The notes beneath the pieces were generated by a model. It did no database searches. It was not told the origin of the DNA and worked only from the letters and a program-made list of their open reading frames with translations. A program made the translations under genes and the position numbers. From the NCBI GenBank assembly GCA_902762305.1, contig CACWNW010000002.1, positions 124,001 to 188,000 of the forward strand: a stretch of DNA of 64,000 nucleotides. The letters run 5' to 3'. Each line of letters opens with the position of its first letter. Within the stretch, counting starts at the first letter, position 1. Source of the DNA: Fibrobacter succinogenes. GTDB taxonomy: Bacteria > Fibrobacterota > Fibrobacteria > Fibrobacterales > Fibrobacteraceae. Positions 43,820-51,918 of the stretch are shown here, piece by piece.

Positions 43820-45385
43820 TTAGCCTTGCGAAGTCTCCGCGAACGTCAGGTTCTCGTAGTTCTTCATCGCGAGGTTCAGGCGGTACTCGTTCGGGAAGAG
43901 GCACACGAGGTTACGTTCCTTGTCCATCATGCAGTCCATCGCATATTCGTCGGCGAACTTAGCGACGTCCTTCTCGGGGCCGGATACCCAGCGGATTCCG
44001 TGGGCCGGCACGCGGTCCAGAGACACGTCGGCACCATATTCGCTCTGCAGGCGGAACTTGAGCACGTCGAACTGCAGCTCGCCCACCACGCCAATCACGG
44101 GGATGGCCGACTTGAGCGGTTCGTAAAGCTGGGTCGCACCTTCTTCGGAAAGTTCGGCGAGGCCCTTAGCCATCTGCTTAGACTTGAGCGGGTTCAACAA
44201 GGTAACGCGGGCGAAGTGTTCCGGAGCGAAGTCCGGGATGCCCGTGAAGTTCATCTTCTCGCCGTCGGTCAGCGTATCGCCGATGCGGAAGAGTCCCGGG
44301 TCGTTGATACCCACGATATCGCCCGCCCAGGCGTGGTCGATGACTTCCTTGTCCTTCGCGAGGAACGCCGTCGGGGCAGCCAGGCGGATGTCCCTGCCCG
44401 TACGCACGTGATAGACCTTCTCGCCGCGGGTAAAGCTACCCGAGCAGATGCGCAGGAATGCCGTACGGTCGCGGTGCTTGGGGTCCATGTTGGCCTGAAT
44501 CTTGAACACGAACGCGCTGAAGGCATCTTCATCCGGCTTGACCGGGCGCTTGTCGGTCTCGCGCACCATCGGGGGCGGCGCAAGCTTGGCAAAAGCGTTC
44601 AAGAGCTGGCGCACACCGAAGTTGTTCACCGCAGAACCGAAGAACACGGGGCACATCTCGCCCTTCAGGAACTTCTCGTGGTCGAACGGGTCCATACCGC
44701 CAGTGACCATCTCGTATTCTTCCTTGAACTGGTTCACCCAGTTCTCGCCACACATTTCCACAAGGCGCGGGTCATCCGGACCTTCCATCTGGATGATTTC
44801 CTGGTGGCCTTCTTCCTTGTTGAAGGTGTGGAAGGTGTTCTCGGCGATGGAATAGACGCCCTTAAAAAGCTTACCCACACCAATCGGGAGGGTGAACGGA
44901 GCCGTCTTGATGTGCAGAATGTTTTCAATCTGGTCGAGCAGGTCAAACACATGGCGGCCATCAAGGTCCATCTTGTTGATGAACGTGATAATCGGGGTGT
45001 GGCGCATACGGCACACGTCCATGAGCTTGATAGTCTGCTTTTCCACGCCGTTCACGCTATCGATAAGCACGAGGGCAGCATCAACAGCCGTCAGGGCGCG
45101 GTAGGTGTCTTCACAGAAGTCCTGGTGCCCCGGGGTATCGACGAGGTTGAACATGCAACCTTCGAACGGGAAATTCAGCACGGAACTCGAAACCGAGATA
45201 CCGCGCTGCTGCTCGATCTTCATCCAGTCACTCACGGTATAGCTGCGGTTCGCCTTGGCGCGCACGTGGCCCGCCTCGCGAATCACATTCCCGTACCACA
45301 GGAACTTCTCGGTGATGGTGGTCTTACCCGCGTCAGGGTGGCTGACGATGGCGAATGTGCGGCGTTTCTCGATTTCTGCGTTCAT
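43820..45385 (-). CDS. prfC: Peptide chain release factor 3
   Basis: The 521-residue translational GTPase has G1 SHPDAGKTT (about residues 15-23), the switch region QQRGISV, G3 DTPGHQDF, and G4 NKMD, followed by the RF3-specific domain (RVTLLNPLKSKQMAKGL and LQFDVLKFRLQSEYG). It recycles RF1 and RF2 from the ribosome. It is followed by a terminator and lies 39 bases downstream of rlmH on the same strand. Confidence 0.96.
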   Translation of the reverse strand: MNAEIEKRRTFAIVSHPDAGKTTITEKFLWYGNVIREAGHVRAKANRSYTVSDWMKIEQQRGISVSSSVLNFPFEGCMFNLVDTPGHQDFCEDTYRALTAVDAALVLIDSVNGVEKQTIKLMDVCRMRHTPIITFINKMDLDGRHVFDLLDQIENILHIKTAPFTLPIGVGKLFKGVYSIAENTFHTFNKEEGHQEIIQMEGPDDPRLVEMCGENWVNQFKEEYEMVTGGMDPFDHEKFLKGEMCPVFFGSAVNNFGVRQLLNAFAKLAPPPMVRETDKRPVKPDEDAFSAFVFKIQANMDPKHRDRTAFLRICSGSFTRGEKVYHVRTGRDIRLAAPTAFLAKDKEVIDHAWAGDIVGINDPGLFRIGDTLTDGEKMNFTGIPDFAPEHFARVTLLNPLKSKQMAKGLAELSEEGATQLYEPLKSAIPVIGVVGELQFDVLKFRLQSEYGADVSLDRVPAHGIRWVSGPEKDVAKFADEYAMDCMMDKERNLVCLFPNEYRLNLAMKNYENLTFAETSQG

Positions 45386-45424
45386 AAAGAATCCCGTTTT
45401 TTTACGCGCGCAAATATAGAAAAA

Positions 45425-45886
45425 TTAGCGGTGATGATATGGGTGATTCTGCATCACCATCTGCACGCGGTACAGCTGTTCGGCAAAAAGCACGCGGGCA
45501 TGATCGTGCGTAAATGTAAGCGGCGAGAGCGAAAGCAGCAAGTCCGCAGTCTTTTTCAGGTTCTCGTCAATGCCATACGCCGACCCAATCAAAAAGACGA
45601 TATTTCCCGGAAAGCGGTCGCGCAATGTATCGGAAAGCTTCACCGTATCCATGAGCTTGCCTTCTTCAGACAAAATAACACGGCGGTACTCCGACTTGGG
45701 GAATTTTTTCTCGAAAAGTGCAGCCTCCTGGGCGAGCGACTGCACGCGGTCATCGAGCTTAGATTCCTTGAGTTCCACGACCTCGAGCGGGAACATTCCG
45801 CCCCGCAAGCGCTTCACGTACTTTTCCACCTCGTCCGCGATAAACGGCGAACCGGCCTTACCGAAAACAGCTAGAACCCATTTCAT
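45425..45886 (-). CDS. rlmH: 23S rRNA pseudouridine-1915 N3-methyltransferase RlmH
   Basis: The 153-residue SPOUT methyltransferase has the family's knot and C-terminal signature: FLIGSAYGID near residue 100 and LSLSPLTFTHDHARVLFAEQ running to YRVQMVMQNHPYHH at the end. It methylates pseudouridine 1915 of 23S rRNA in assembled ribosomes. It sits between a phosphoesterase gene and prfC on the same strand with short gaps. Confidence 0.95.
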   Translation of the reverse strand: MKWVLAVFGKAGSPFIADEVEKYVKRLRGGMFPLEVVELKESKLDDRVQSLAQEAALFEKKFPKSEYRRVILSEEGKLMDTVKLSDTLRDRFPGNIVFLIGSAYGIDENLKKTADLLLSLSPLTFTHDHARVLFAEQLYRVQMVMQNHPYHHR

Positions 45887-45899
45887 ATCGAGGTAAAAC

Positions 45900-46631
45900 T
45901 TACCTTCCCATGCTCAGGCGGTCTATCAAGAAATTCGGCAACCCGGCCTTGCGCATGCGTTCCTGCGTGCGGAACACGTCGTATTCCACGCGAATAATAC
46001 GGACACACTTCGTCTCGGTATCGAGCAGGCACCAGCAAGCACGGCAATCGCGGTCACGCGGCTGGCCCACGCTGCCCACGTTCACCAAAAGGCGCTCGGT
46101 ATTCACTATGGTATATTCATACTCGTCGAGAATCTTCGGGATTGCCATCGGGCGGCTCGCCACGATTACCGGGCTATGCGTATGCCCGATAAAGCAATAT
46201 GTACCGCGGAAATGGTCGAAGGCATCAAGCGCCTCTTCCAGGTCAGTCACATACACCCAGTCTGCAGGCGAAAGCGGAGATGCGTGCACAAACGTAATGT
46301 CGTCTAGTTCTTCCTTGATGTAGGGAAGCGCCTTCAGGTAGTCGATCGAATCCTTGCTCAGGTGCGTCTGCGTCCATTCGATGGCCTGTTTCGCATATGG
46401 ATTGAACCCCACGCTCGATTCATACTTGATAGCCACACTGTCATGGTTTCCGATGAGGCACAAATCCATATTCTTGCGGGCAAGTTTCACACACTCGTCG
46501 GGGTCCGCTCCATACCCCACCAAGTCTCCCAAGCAGACGCGTCTTTCGACATGATTTTCCTCCATGGACTGGAGCACAGCTTCGAATGCGGTCGCGTTGG
46601 AATGAATATCAGAACAAATACCGTAAAGCAT
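45900..46631 (-). CDS. Calcineurin-like metallophosphoesterase (YfcE type)
   Basis: The 243-residue protein has the metal-binding series of the family: SDIHSN at residues 7-12, GDLVGYGADP near 35, GNHD near 61, a histidine in FVHASP and GHTHSP near 150. This pattern matches small bacterial phosphodiesterases of the YfcE/MJ0936 type. The substrate is unknown. Its start is 28 bases from the divergent slyD start, and rlmH follows after 13 bases. Confidence 0.85.
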   Translation of the reverse strand: MLYGICSDIHSNATAFEAVLQSMEENHVERRVCLGDLVGYGADPDECVKLARKNMDLCLIGNHDSVAIKYESSVGFNPYAKQAIEWTQTHLSKDSIDYLKALPYIKEELDDITFVHASPLSPADWVYVTDLEEALDAFDHFRGTYCFIGHTHSPVIVASRPMAIPKILDEYEYTIVNTERLLVNVGSVGQPRDRDCRACWCLLDTETKCVRIIRVEYDVFRTQERMRKAGLPNFLIDRLSMGR

Positions 46632-46659
46632 GCGGAAAATTTAATATATTTGCGCGCGT

Positions 46660-47256
46660 ATGGAAGTAATCGAAGACAAGACCAAGGTTAGTATCGCCTA
46701 CGTGCTCCTGGAAAAGGGAGGGCGCATACTGGAAGAAATTCCCGCGACGCACCCGTTTGTCTATATTCACGGCTACAACAACATCATCCCGGGGCTCGAA
46801 ACCGCTCTTGCCGGGCGCAGGCTCGGGGAAAAATTCTCGGTCGACATTCCCTCGGACCTCGGCTACGGGGCCTACCGCAAAGACCTGCTGCTCAAAGTTC
46901 CCAAGGAAGAACTGCAGGATGTCGGCGAACTCTGGCTCGGCATGGAACTCGAGATGTTCATGGACAACGACATCCGCGAATTCCAGCTTCCCGACACCGC
47001 CGACGAATTCGTCGAAGACCTGAACCTCGACAATGACGAGAGCGACGGCATCTACACCGTCAAGGAAATCTACCGCGACTCCGTGCTCGTAGACGGGAAC
47101 CACCCCTTCGCCGGCAAGGACCTCACGTTCGAAGTCGAAGTGGTCGATATCGAAGAACCAAGTTTTTCCGAACTGGAATCGGGATTCCCCGACCAGGACG
47201 AATACGACGACGGCTACGATGACGGTTACGACGACCGCTACGACGAGAAGTACTAG
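46660..47256 (+). CDS. slyD: FKBP-type peptidyl-prolyl isomerase SlyD
   Basis: The 198-residue protein has the SlyD layout: an FKBP domain split by an IF chaperone domain (about residues 70-125), with YIHGYNNIIPGLE.AL.G at 40-58 and the returning strand DGNHPFAGKDLTFEVEV. It folds proline-containing peptides in the cytoplasm. The usual His/Cys metal-binding tail is replaced by an acidic Asp/Tyr repeat (DDGYDDGYDDRYDEKY), so nickel delivery by that tail is unlikely. No ribosome site is obvious. Confidence 0.92.
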   Translation: MEVIEDKTKVSIAYVLLEKGGRILEEIPATHPFVYIHGYNNIIPGLETALAGRRLGEKFSVDIPSDLGYGAYRKDLLLKVPKEELQDVGELWLGMELEMFMDNDIREFQLPDTADEFVEDLNLDNDESDGIYTVKEIYRDSVLVDGNHPFAGKDLTFEVEVVDIEEPSFSELESGFPDQDEYDDGYDDGYDDRYDEKY

Positions 47257-47344
47257 TACCTACATCGCAAAAGCAGGCCTAACTAACCCCTGCGGTCTTT
47301 CAACCTGCAATACCCCGTAATGCGCAATCTATACAAACTAAAAA

Positions 47345-47370
47345 TCCCCCGGCAGAGCCGAGGGACTTTT
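47345..47370. terminator. Bidirectional terminator between slyD and the 47394 gene
   Basis: TCCCCCGGC (47345-47353) pairs with GCCGAGGGA (47357-47365) with one mismatch around AGA. TTTT follows on the plus strand and TTTTTA on the minus strand, so it can serve both convergent genes. Confidence 0.8.
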
Positions 47371-47393
47371 AAGTTTCGCAATTTTCCGCGGAA

Positions 47394-48029
47394 TTAGGCT
47401 TCGTCAGCGAGTTCGGGAGCCTTCTTGATCACATTGCGGCGGCCATAGCGGACCTTGCTCGGGTCGAAAGTCGTTTCGACCGGGGCAACTTCAGCAGCGG
47501 CGGGAGCGGCAACAGCGGGAGCGGCCTCGACTGCAGGAGCAGCCGGAGTTTCAACCGGGATACGCGGAGCGAGCGGGCGACGAGCTTCGGCAGCTGCAGG
47601 GGCAGCGGCTTCGACTGCGGGGGCCTGTTCGGCGGCTGCGGCAGGAGCAGCAGCTTCGGCGGCCGGCTTATTGAATTCGCGGCGCGGACGGTCGGGACGG
47701 CCTTCACGGCGGTCACGGCGCTGGCCACGGTCAGAACGCTGTTCGTTGCGGTCACGGTTCTGGGCAGGCTGAGCCTGCTTGTCACCACGAGCGTCCTTGT
47801 TGTTATTCTGACGATCCTTGCCATGGTCCTTGTTGTTGCGGTCACCGCGCTGAGCCATTTCCTGGGCACCGACAGGGCGGCGGGAATTCGGCTTCAAATT
47901 CATATCCGGGGTGAGCTTTTTAACAATCGGAGTATGGAGATTGTCGAGAATCTTGTTAACCTTAGTCAGGATAACGATGCACAGAATCACTGCGACGAGT
48001 GAAAGTGCGATTGCGATGTAGTTTTCCAT
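47394..48029 (-). CDS. Membrane-anchored, intrinsically disordered Arg/Ala/Pro-rich protein
   Basis: The 211-residue product has one N-terminal transmembrane segment (about residues 5-22), a short conserved-looking stretch (KILDNLHTPIVKKLTPDMN), and then two low-complexity parts: an Arg/Asp/Gln/Asn-rich region (about 50-120; RDRNEQRSDRGQRRDRREG) and an Ala/Pro/Glu-rich region (about 120-190). It ends in a basic segment (RYGRRNVIKK). The Arg-rich part resembles RNA-binding linkers, which is inference. GAGGT precedes the ATG. No family was recognised. Confidence 0.72.
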   Translation of the reverse strand: MENYIAIALSLVAVILCIVILTKVNKILDNLHTPIVKKLTPDMNLKPNSRRPVGAQEMAQRGDRNNKDHGKDRQNNNKDARGDKQAQPAQNRDRNEQRSDRGQRRDRREGRPDRPRREFNKPAAEAAAPAAAAEQAPAVEAAAPAAAEARRPLAPRIPVETPAAPAVEAAPAVAAPAAAEVAPVETTFDPSKVRYGRRNVIKKAPELADEA

Positions 48030-48070
48030 CTGGGCACCTCATAAGTAAGGGTTGGCCACATCGGAAGGCT

Positions 48071-48244
48071 GGAAAAGACCCGCCGAAGGGGTGATTGCAT
48101 GTGTGTGTTGTTTAGGGCCATCTTAATAGCGCTTCTAAGGAAGCTTGACGGCCAAGGAGGCTCCTATCCAGCGGACCTAGTCCGGCTCAGGATTTCGGAG
48201 CAGGGCAGTTTTCGCCGCAGCGACAAACCGCAGGGGGCAATCAC
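48071..48244 (-). other. Possible structured RNA or cis-regulatory element upstream of the 47394 gene
   Basis: This GC-rich, gene-free stretch holds several self-complementary segments. GTGATTGC (48091-48098) pairs with GCAATCAC (48237-48244) and would close the whole region; inside are GCTTC-TAAG-GAAGC and CGGAC-CTA-GTCCG hairpins. On the minus strand it ends with ACCCC-TTCG-GCGGGT, a stem with a UUCG tetraloop, followed by CTTTTCC, which looks like a terminator and partly competes with the closing helix. No known RNA family was recognised, and an eight-base match at this distance can occur by chance. Confidence 0.35.
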
Positions 48245-48281
48245 GGGCGGAAATTTAACAAAATTTTCTGTAAAAAAAACG

Positions 48282-49388
48282 CTATTTGAGCGCTTTTTCG
48301 ATGACTTTTTCCATTTTTTCGGCCATCGCCTCCCAACTCATGGTGAGGGCCCGCTCGCGGGCGTTCTTTTCGAGTTCAGACAGGCGCGCCTTGTCGTGCA
48401 AAACGGCCGCAGCCTTCTCACAGAACCCCGCGGGATCGTCGTTCTCGTACAGGAGGCCGGTCACGCCGTCCACCACGGAATCCTTGAGGCCGGCAACGTT
48501 GTTGCTCATCGAAATCGTACCGCAGAGGTTCGCCTCGATGTTGTTGATGCCCCAGCCTTCCTTGAAGGAGGGGTTGATGAACAGCGAGGAACGGCTCAAG
48601 AGGTCGCGCTTGCCCTCTTCGGAGACACGCCCGAGGAACTTTACGGAATCGCGCACGCCAAGCTTGTCCACCAGTTTCTCGAGTTCGCCGCGGTAATCCC
48701 CGCCACCGGCAACTTCAAGTACGATACCCGGAACAAGTTCGCGGAGGCGCGGCATGGCATTGATGACAAACTGCGCATTCTTGTACTTCATGAGGCGGCC
48801 CACATACGAAATTACCGGAGGGTCGGCCTTCTTCTCGGTCGGGTGGAAGTACTCGGTATCGATACCCGGTTCCACGACCTCGATCCACTTGGCCTTGATG
48901 CCCATGTCGACAATCTCGTCGGAAGTGCTTTGCGAAATCGCGAGGAAGTTTTCGCCCTTGTAGAAGAGCGCCACCGCACGTTCCATCAGGTACACGTACA
49001 GCGCCATCGGGAAGAACGTCTCGCGGAAAATCGACTTGCGGAAAAAGTGCATCACCATGTGGAGACGCTTGACCTTCGTATTGCACGGCGTGAAGAACGG
49101 AATCTTGTTCAGGTCTTCCACGATAAGGTCGTATTCCTTCTGGTGCTTGCGGGCGTAGCGGTGCGCCGTGTAGTTGAACAGGAACTTGTTGCCCGTGCGG
49201 ATGGTGCGCATGCCGTCGACGACTTCTTCGTCGGGGAGTCCCTTCACGCTATGCGAAAGGACGGTCACTTCGTAGTTGCGGGCGTTGATGCGCTTGAAAA
49301 TCTCGTGAAAGTACAGTTCGGCGCCACCCGCTTCCGGGTTCTTGATATCGCGCCAGTTGATGAGCAAAATCTTTTTCTTGTCAGCCAC
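48282..49388 (-). CDS. GT4-family glycosyltransferase
   Basis: The 368-residue enzyme has the two-domain GT-B layout of family 4. The acceptor domain begins with ILLINWRDIKNPEAGGAE; the donor domain has ISYVGRLMKYKN near residue 190 and the nucleotide-sugar motif SFKEGWGINNIEANLCGT near 275, with the E-x7-E glutamate pair. It transfers a sugar from a nucleotide donor, probably for an envelope polysaccharide. The target cannot be told from context. It is downstream of the aminotransferase gene, with a 22-base palindrome in the gap. Confidence 0.87.
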   Translation of the reverse strand: MADKKKILLINWRDIKNPEAGGAELYFHEIFKRINARNYEVTVLSHSVKGLPDEEVVDGMRTIRTGNKFLFNYTAHRYARKHQKEYDLIVEDLNKIPFFTPCNTKVKRLHMVMHFFRKSIFRETFFPMALYVYLMERAVALFYKGENFLAISQSTSDEIVDMGIKAKWIEVVEPGIDTEYFHPTEKKADPPVISYVGRLMKYKNAQFVINAMPRLRELVPGIVLEVAGGGDYRGELEKLVDKLGVRDSVKFLGRVSEEGKRDLLSRSSLFINPSFKEGWGINNIEANLCGTISMSNNVAGLKDSVVDGVTGLLYENDDPAGFCEKAAAVLHDKARLSELEKNARERALTMSWEAMAEKMEKVIEKALK

Positions 49389-49427
49389 AATAAAACCTGT
49401 TCAATTTCCGCGTGTAATATACAAAAT

Positions 49428-49449
49428 TGACATTCTCGCGAGAATGTCA
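49428..49449. repeat. Perfect 22-base palindrome upstream of the GT4 gene
   Basis: TGACATTCTCG (49428-49438) is followed at once by its exact complement CGAGAATGTCA (49439-49449), with no loop. It lies 40 bases upstream of the GT4 start and overlaps the stop codon of the aminotransferase gene and the left end of a dispersed repeat. A loopless palindrome is more like a protein-binding site than a terminator. Confidence 0.75.
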
Positions 49450-49473
49450 TCCCCGGCTTGACCGGGGATCTCC
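49446..49473. repeat. Dispersed palindromic repeat, copy 1
   Basis: The 28 bases contain ATCCCCGG-CTTGA-CCGGGGAT and are repeated exactly, in reverse orientation, at 62695-62722. This copy forms the last codons and the stop of the aminotransferase gene. Confidence 0.85.
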
Positions 49474-50826
49474 TACCCGAATCCTGCTAATTGCTTCCTT
49501 AAACAGCGCCGGTTCCTGCAGGAGCGAGACCACCACCCAGCCGTCCTCATCAAAGTCGAAGAAGAAACCAGGCTGGACCAGCACATGCTTTTCCTTAAGC
49601 AAGCGAAGCGTGAGTTCCTCGTCGTCTTCGCCCAGGCGCACTACCGCATACCAGCCGCCGAGAACTTCGGGGCAGTACTTGGAGGGGAACGCTTCGCGGA
49701 GGGTCTGCCAGTTCTGCAAAAGGCGTTCCTTGACGCGGGCCTCGTAGGCGGCGGACTGCCTGAGGAGCGACATGCCGAGCGCCTGTGCCGAGGCGGATAC
49801 GCTCAAGTAGGCATCTTCCACAAACTCGAGGGCCGCACGGATGGGTTCGAACTGTTCGCGCGGGGCATAAAAAGCCATCCAGCCCAATTTGAGCTGCGGG
49901 GACCCCACAGCCTTGCTCAGGCCGTTCAGCCAGAAGATGGGGCACTTGGGGCCGTCTTCGGGAAGGTTAATGAAGTCGCCGCCACCAGCATCCCAAAGAG
50001 ACTCTCGCCCACAGTCATTCCCGCGCAGGCGGGAATCTCTCTTTCCGCCAAACACATATTCCCAACTACGGCGGACCTCCGGCGAAAGAGCGTAATCGCC
50101 GAAGACTTCGTCCACCACGAGGATCAAGTTGTTTTCTTCGCAAAAACGAACCGCCGCATTCCATTCTTCGCGGGAAACACAATGTCCCGTCGGATTGTGC
50201 GGCGAGACGAGCAGCAGGATTTTCGCCTTTTCAGGAGCCGCCAACAGGCTGTCGGAATCGAGGACAAAGCGGAAACAACCCTTATTGTCACCCTGGAGCA
50301 TCGTAGATGCGATAGGGGCCATGGATTCTATCGCCTTCGGCTCCAGAATGACACCTTTTTTCTTCTCTCTCTTCAATTTCAAAAAGTACGGAGCACATTC
50401 CAGATGTTCCAGCTGGGCAAGCGTATCGAGCAGCGGGTAGCCCGGCATCGGCGTGAGGATTACATCGCCCGGATCGCAGAATGTCTTGAACAGCACCGAA
50501 TACGCTTCGCTCGTACTTGCGGTCAAAATGATTTGCCCCGCCGTAAAGTTGCCACCACGTTCACGGTAGTACTCCACCACCGCCTCGCGAGCCGATTTCC
50601 ACCCCGCCGCATCGGGATTCCAGCAACCAAAGCCGTTTCGAGCCGACTCCACCGCCGCGTTCAAGTCAACCGGCAAGCCCGCCTTTACTGGCGAACTTAC
50701 CGTCATGTCGATAAACGGGAGCGCGTTTGAGCCTGCACATTCCGCACACACATCAGCCTTCGCGCGTTCCAGTTCGGCAAAGAACGGCGATGGAGACAGA
50801 TCTTTGGGGAGTCGGGATGAGAGCAT
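49447..50826 (-). CDS. Class I/II PLP-dependent aminotransferase carrying repeat-derived insertions
   Basis: The ATG ending at 50826 overlaps the stop of the upstream lipoprotein gene (TGATG). The 459-residue enzyme has fold type I features: SPHNPTGHCVSREEW near residue 210, DEVFGDYAL near 240 and the PLP lysine in LNGLSKAVGSPQLKLGW near 305. It would move an amino group between an amino acid and a keto acid; the substrate is not clear. Between DEVFGDYAL and the PLP lysine is a foreign-looking stretch (GGKRDSRLRGNDCGRE) encoded by a palindromic repeat, and the C-terminus (VGDPRSSRG) is encoded by another. The frame remains open throughout. Confidence 0.82.
   Translation of the reverse strand: MLSSRLPKDLSPSPFFAELERAKADVCAECAGSNALPFIDMTVSSPVKAGLPVDLNAAVESARNGFGCWNPDAAGWKSAREAVVEYYRERGGNFTAGQIILTASTSEAYSVLFKTFCDPGDVILTPMPGYPLLDTLAQLEHLECAPYFLKLKREKKKGVILEPKAIESMAPIASTMLQGDNKGCFRFVLDSDSLLAAPEKAKILLLVSPHNPTGHCVSREEWNAAVRFCEENNLILVVDEVFGDYALSPEVRRSWEYVFGGKRDSRLRGNDCGRESLWDAGGGDFINLPEDGPKCPIFWLNGLSKAVGSPQLKLGWMAFYAPREQFEPIRAALEFVEDAYLSVSASAQALGMSLLRQSAAYEARVKERLLQNWQTLREAFPSKYCPEVLGGWYAVVRLGEDDEELTLRLLKEKHVLVQPGFFFDFDEDGWVVVSLLQEPALFKEAISRIRVGDPRSSRG
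50014..50040. repeat. Palindromic repeat inside the aminotransferase gene
   Basis: ATTCCCGC-GCAG-GCGGGAAT forms a perfect eight-pair stem. It belongs to the same general class as the ATCCCCGG repeat at 49446: both have GTCAT before the stem and TCTC after it. Read on the minus strand it encodes RDSRLRGND without breaking the frame. Confidence 0.8.
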
Positions 50827-51896
50827 CAATCCTCATCCTTTATGCAACGGACTGAATAACCATTATCCATAAATCGAAAATCAACACCATCGTGCGAACA
50901 ATTAAAAAGCATAGCGTATGCTTGTGTATTAGAACGAGAACTCATTCTAGGACTCCAGATTATCGAGAAACGGTCCTTACCATAATATTTATTATCGCTA
51001 TACAGAATTCCCGCAGGAAGTAACGAAAATCCATAATCATTATCAGAATTACAATCTTCCCATTCAGGAGGATCATAAAGAGCCCTAGGATAATCCTCAG
51101 CAGCCTTAAACAATATCATCCATTCCGTTGTATCCGGAATGTGCCAGCCTTCGGGACAAATGCCTCGCACGGGGAATTTAGGTTTACATTCTCGCAATCT
51201 ACCGCACCCCTCTCCATCAGTACTGAATACAGCGGCGCTATCCATCGCTGCACCCCAAGTATAGAGTCTTCCGTACTTGGTGCAGTTGCTGTCAGCATCA
51301 TCATAACAAGAACTATTGTCAGTTTCATAGTTTAGATTCTCAGCCATCCACCATTGTTCACCAACCAATACCGTCTTGTATTTTTTTCCATCGCGTTCAT
51401 CAATCAGCACATCATAAACACAGGTATCAACAGTACTTCGCTTACACCATATAGCCGCAGCCACAGAACTGGACGACACTGAAGAACTGGACATTCTAGA
51501 GGAGCTACTCGACGAAGACATCGCCCTTGAAGAAGACCAGACAGAACTACTGGACTCAACACTAGAACTCGATGTCACACTCGACGATGTACCAGGATTG
51601 CTGTTTTCACTACTACTAGACACACTTGCCAAGTTACTCGAACTAGAAACATCTTTTGCAGAAGAAGACGAACTCTTTTTTAAGGAAGATGAACTTTGGA
51701 CTTCGGAAGACAACACCTTTTCAGGCCGTGAAATAAAATCGCTCTCATCGTCACCACAGGCAACGAGAACAAGAAACAGGCAAGCTATTATCGCAGAAAC
51801 GATGGTTCGCGATTGCTTCAGGGCAGAGCCCTTCGCAATGGCAAAGCCGATTAGAGACAAACATGGCCTTTGGCCCCGCCATGATAACTTCATCAT
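50826..51896 (-). CDS. Lipoprotein with one Fibrobacter major paralogous domain
   Basis: The start is set at the ATG ending at 51896 (a second ATG follows at once); longer starts would overlap the preceding gene. The 356-residue product has an unusual 28-residue basic N-terminal region before the hydrophobic core and lipobox (FLVLVAC), then a Ser-rich linker (about 60-150) and one Fib_succ_major domain from ERDGKKYKTVLVG to YSVRCIKDED. The domain keeps WWMAENLNYETD and CPEGWHIPDTTEW. The long N-terminal region contains short palindromes (GGCC-AAA-GGCC, GGGC-TCT-GCCC) and may be repeat-derived or upstream of the true start. Confidence 0.82.
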   Translation of the reverse strand: MMKLSWRGQRPCLSLIGFAIAKGSALKQSRTIVSAIIACLFLVLVACGDDESDFISRPEKVLSSEVQSSSSLKKSSSSSAKDVSSSSNLASVSSSSENSNPGTSSSVTSSSSVESSSSVWSSSRAMSSSSSSSRMSSSSVSSSSVAAAIWCKRSTVDTCVYDVLIDERDGKKYKTVLVGEQWWMAENLNYETDNSSCYDDADSNCTKYGRLYTWGAAMDSAAVFSTDGEGCGRLRECKPKFPVRGICPEGWHIPDTTEWMILFKAAEDYPRALYDPPEWEDCNSDNDYGFSLLPAGILYSDNKYYGKDRFSIIWSPRMSSRSNTQAYAMLFNCSHDGVDFRFMDNGYSVRCIKDED

Positions 51897-51918
51897 ATTT
51901 TCTCTTTTTCTTGTTCCC

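Noticed and set aside
43826-45874. A plus-strand open frame of 682 codons opposite prfC and rlmH
   Set aside because: Both opposite genes are clear, universally conserved proteins; the plus frame has no ribosome site or motif.
48150-48230. SRP RNA (ffs)
   Set aside because: CAGG followed by AGCAGG is present, but only seven bases lie between them, too few for the capped apical stem, and the flanking loop is not matched.
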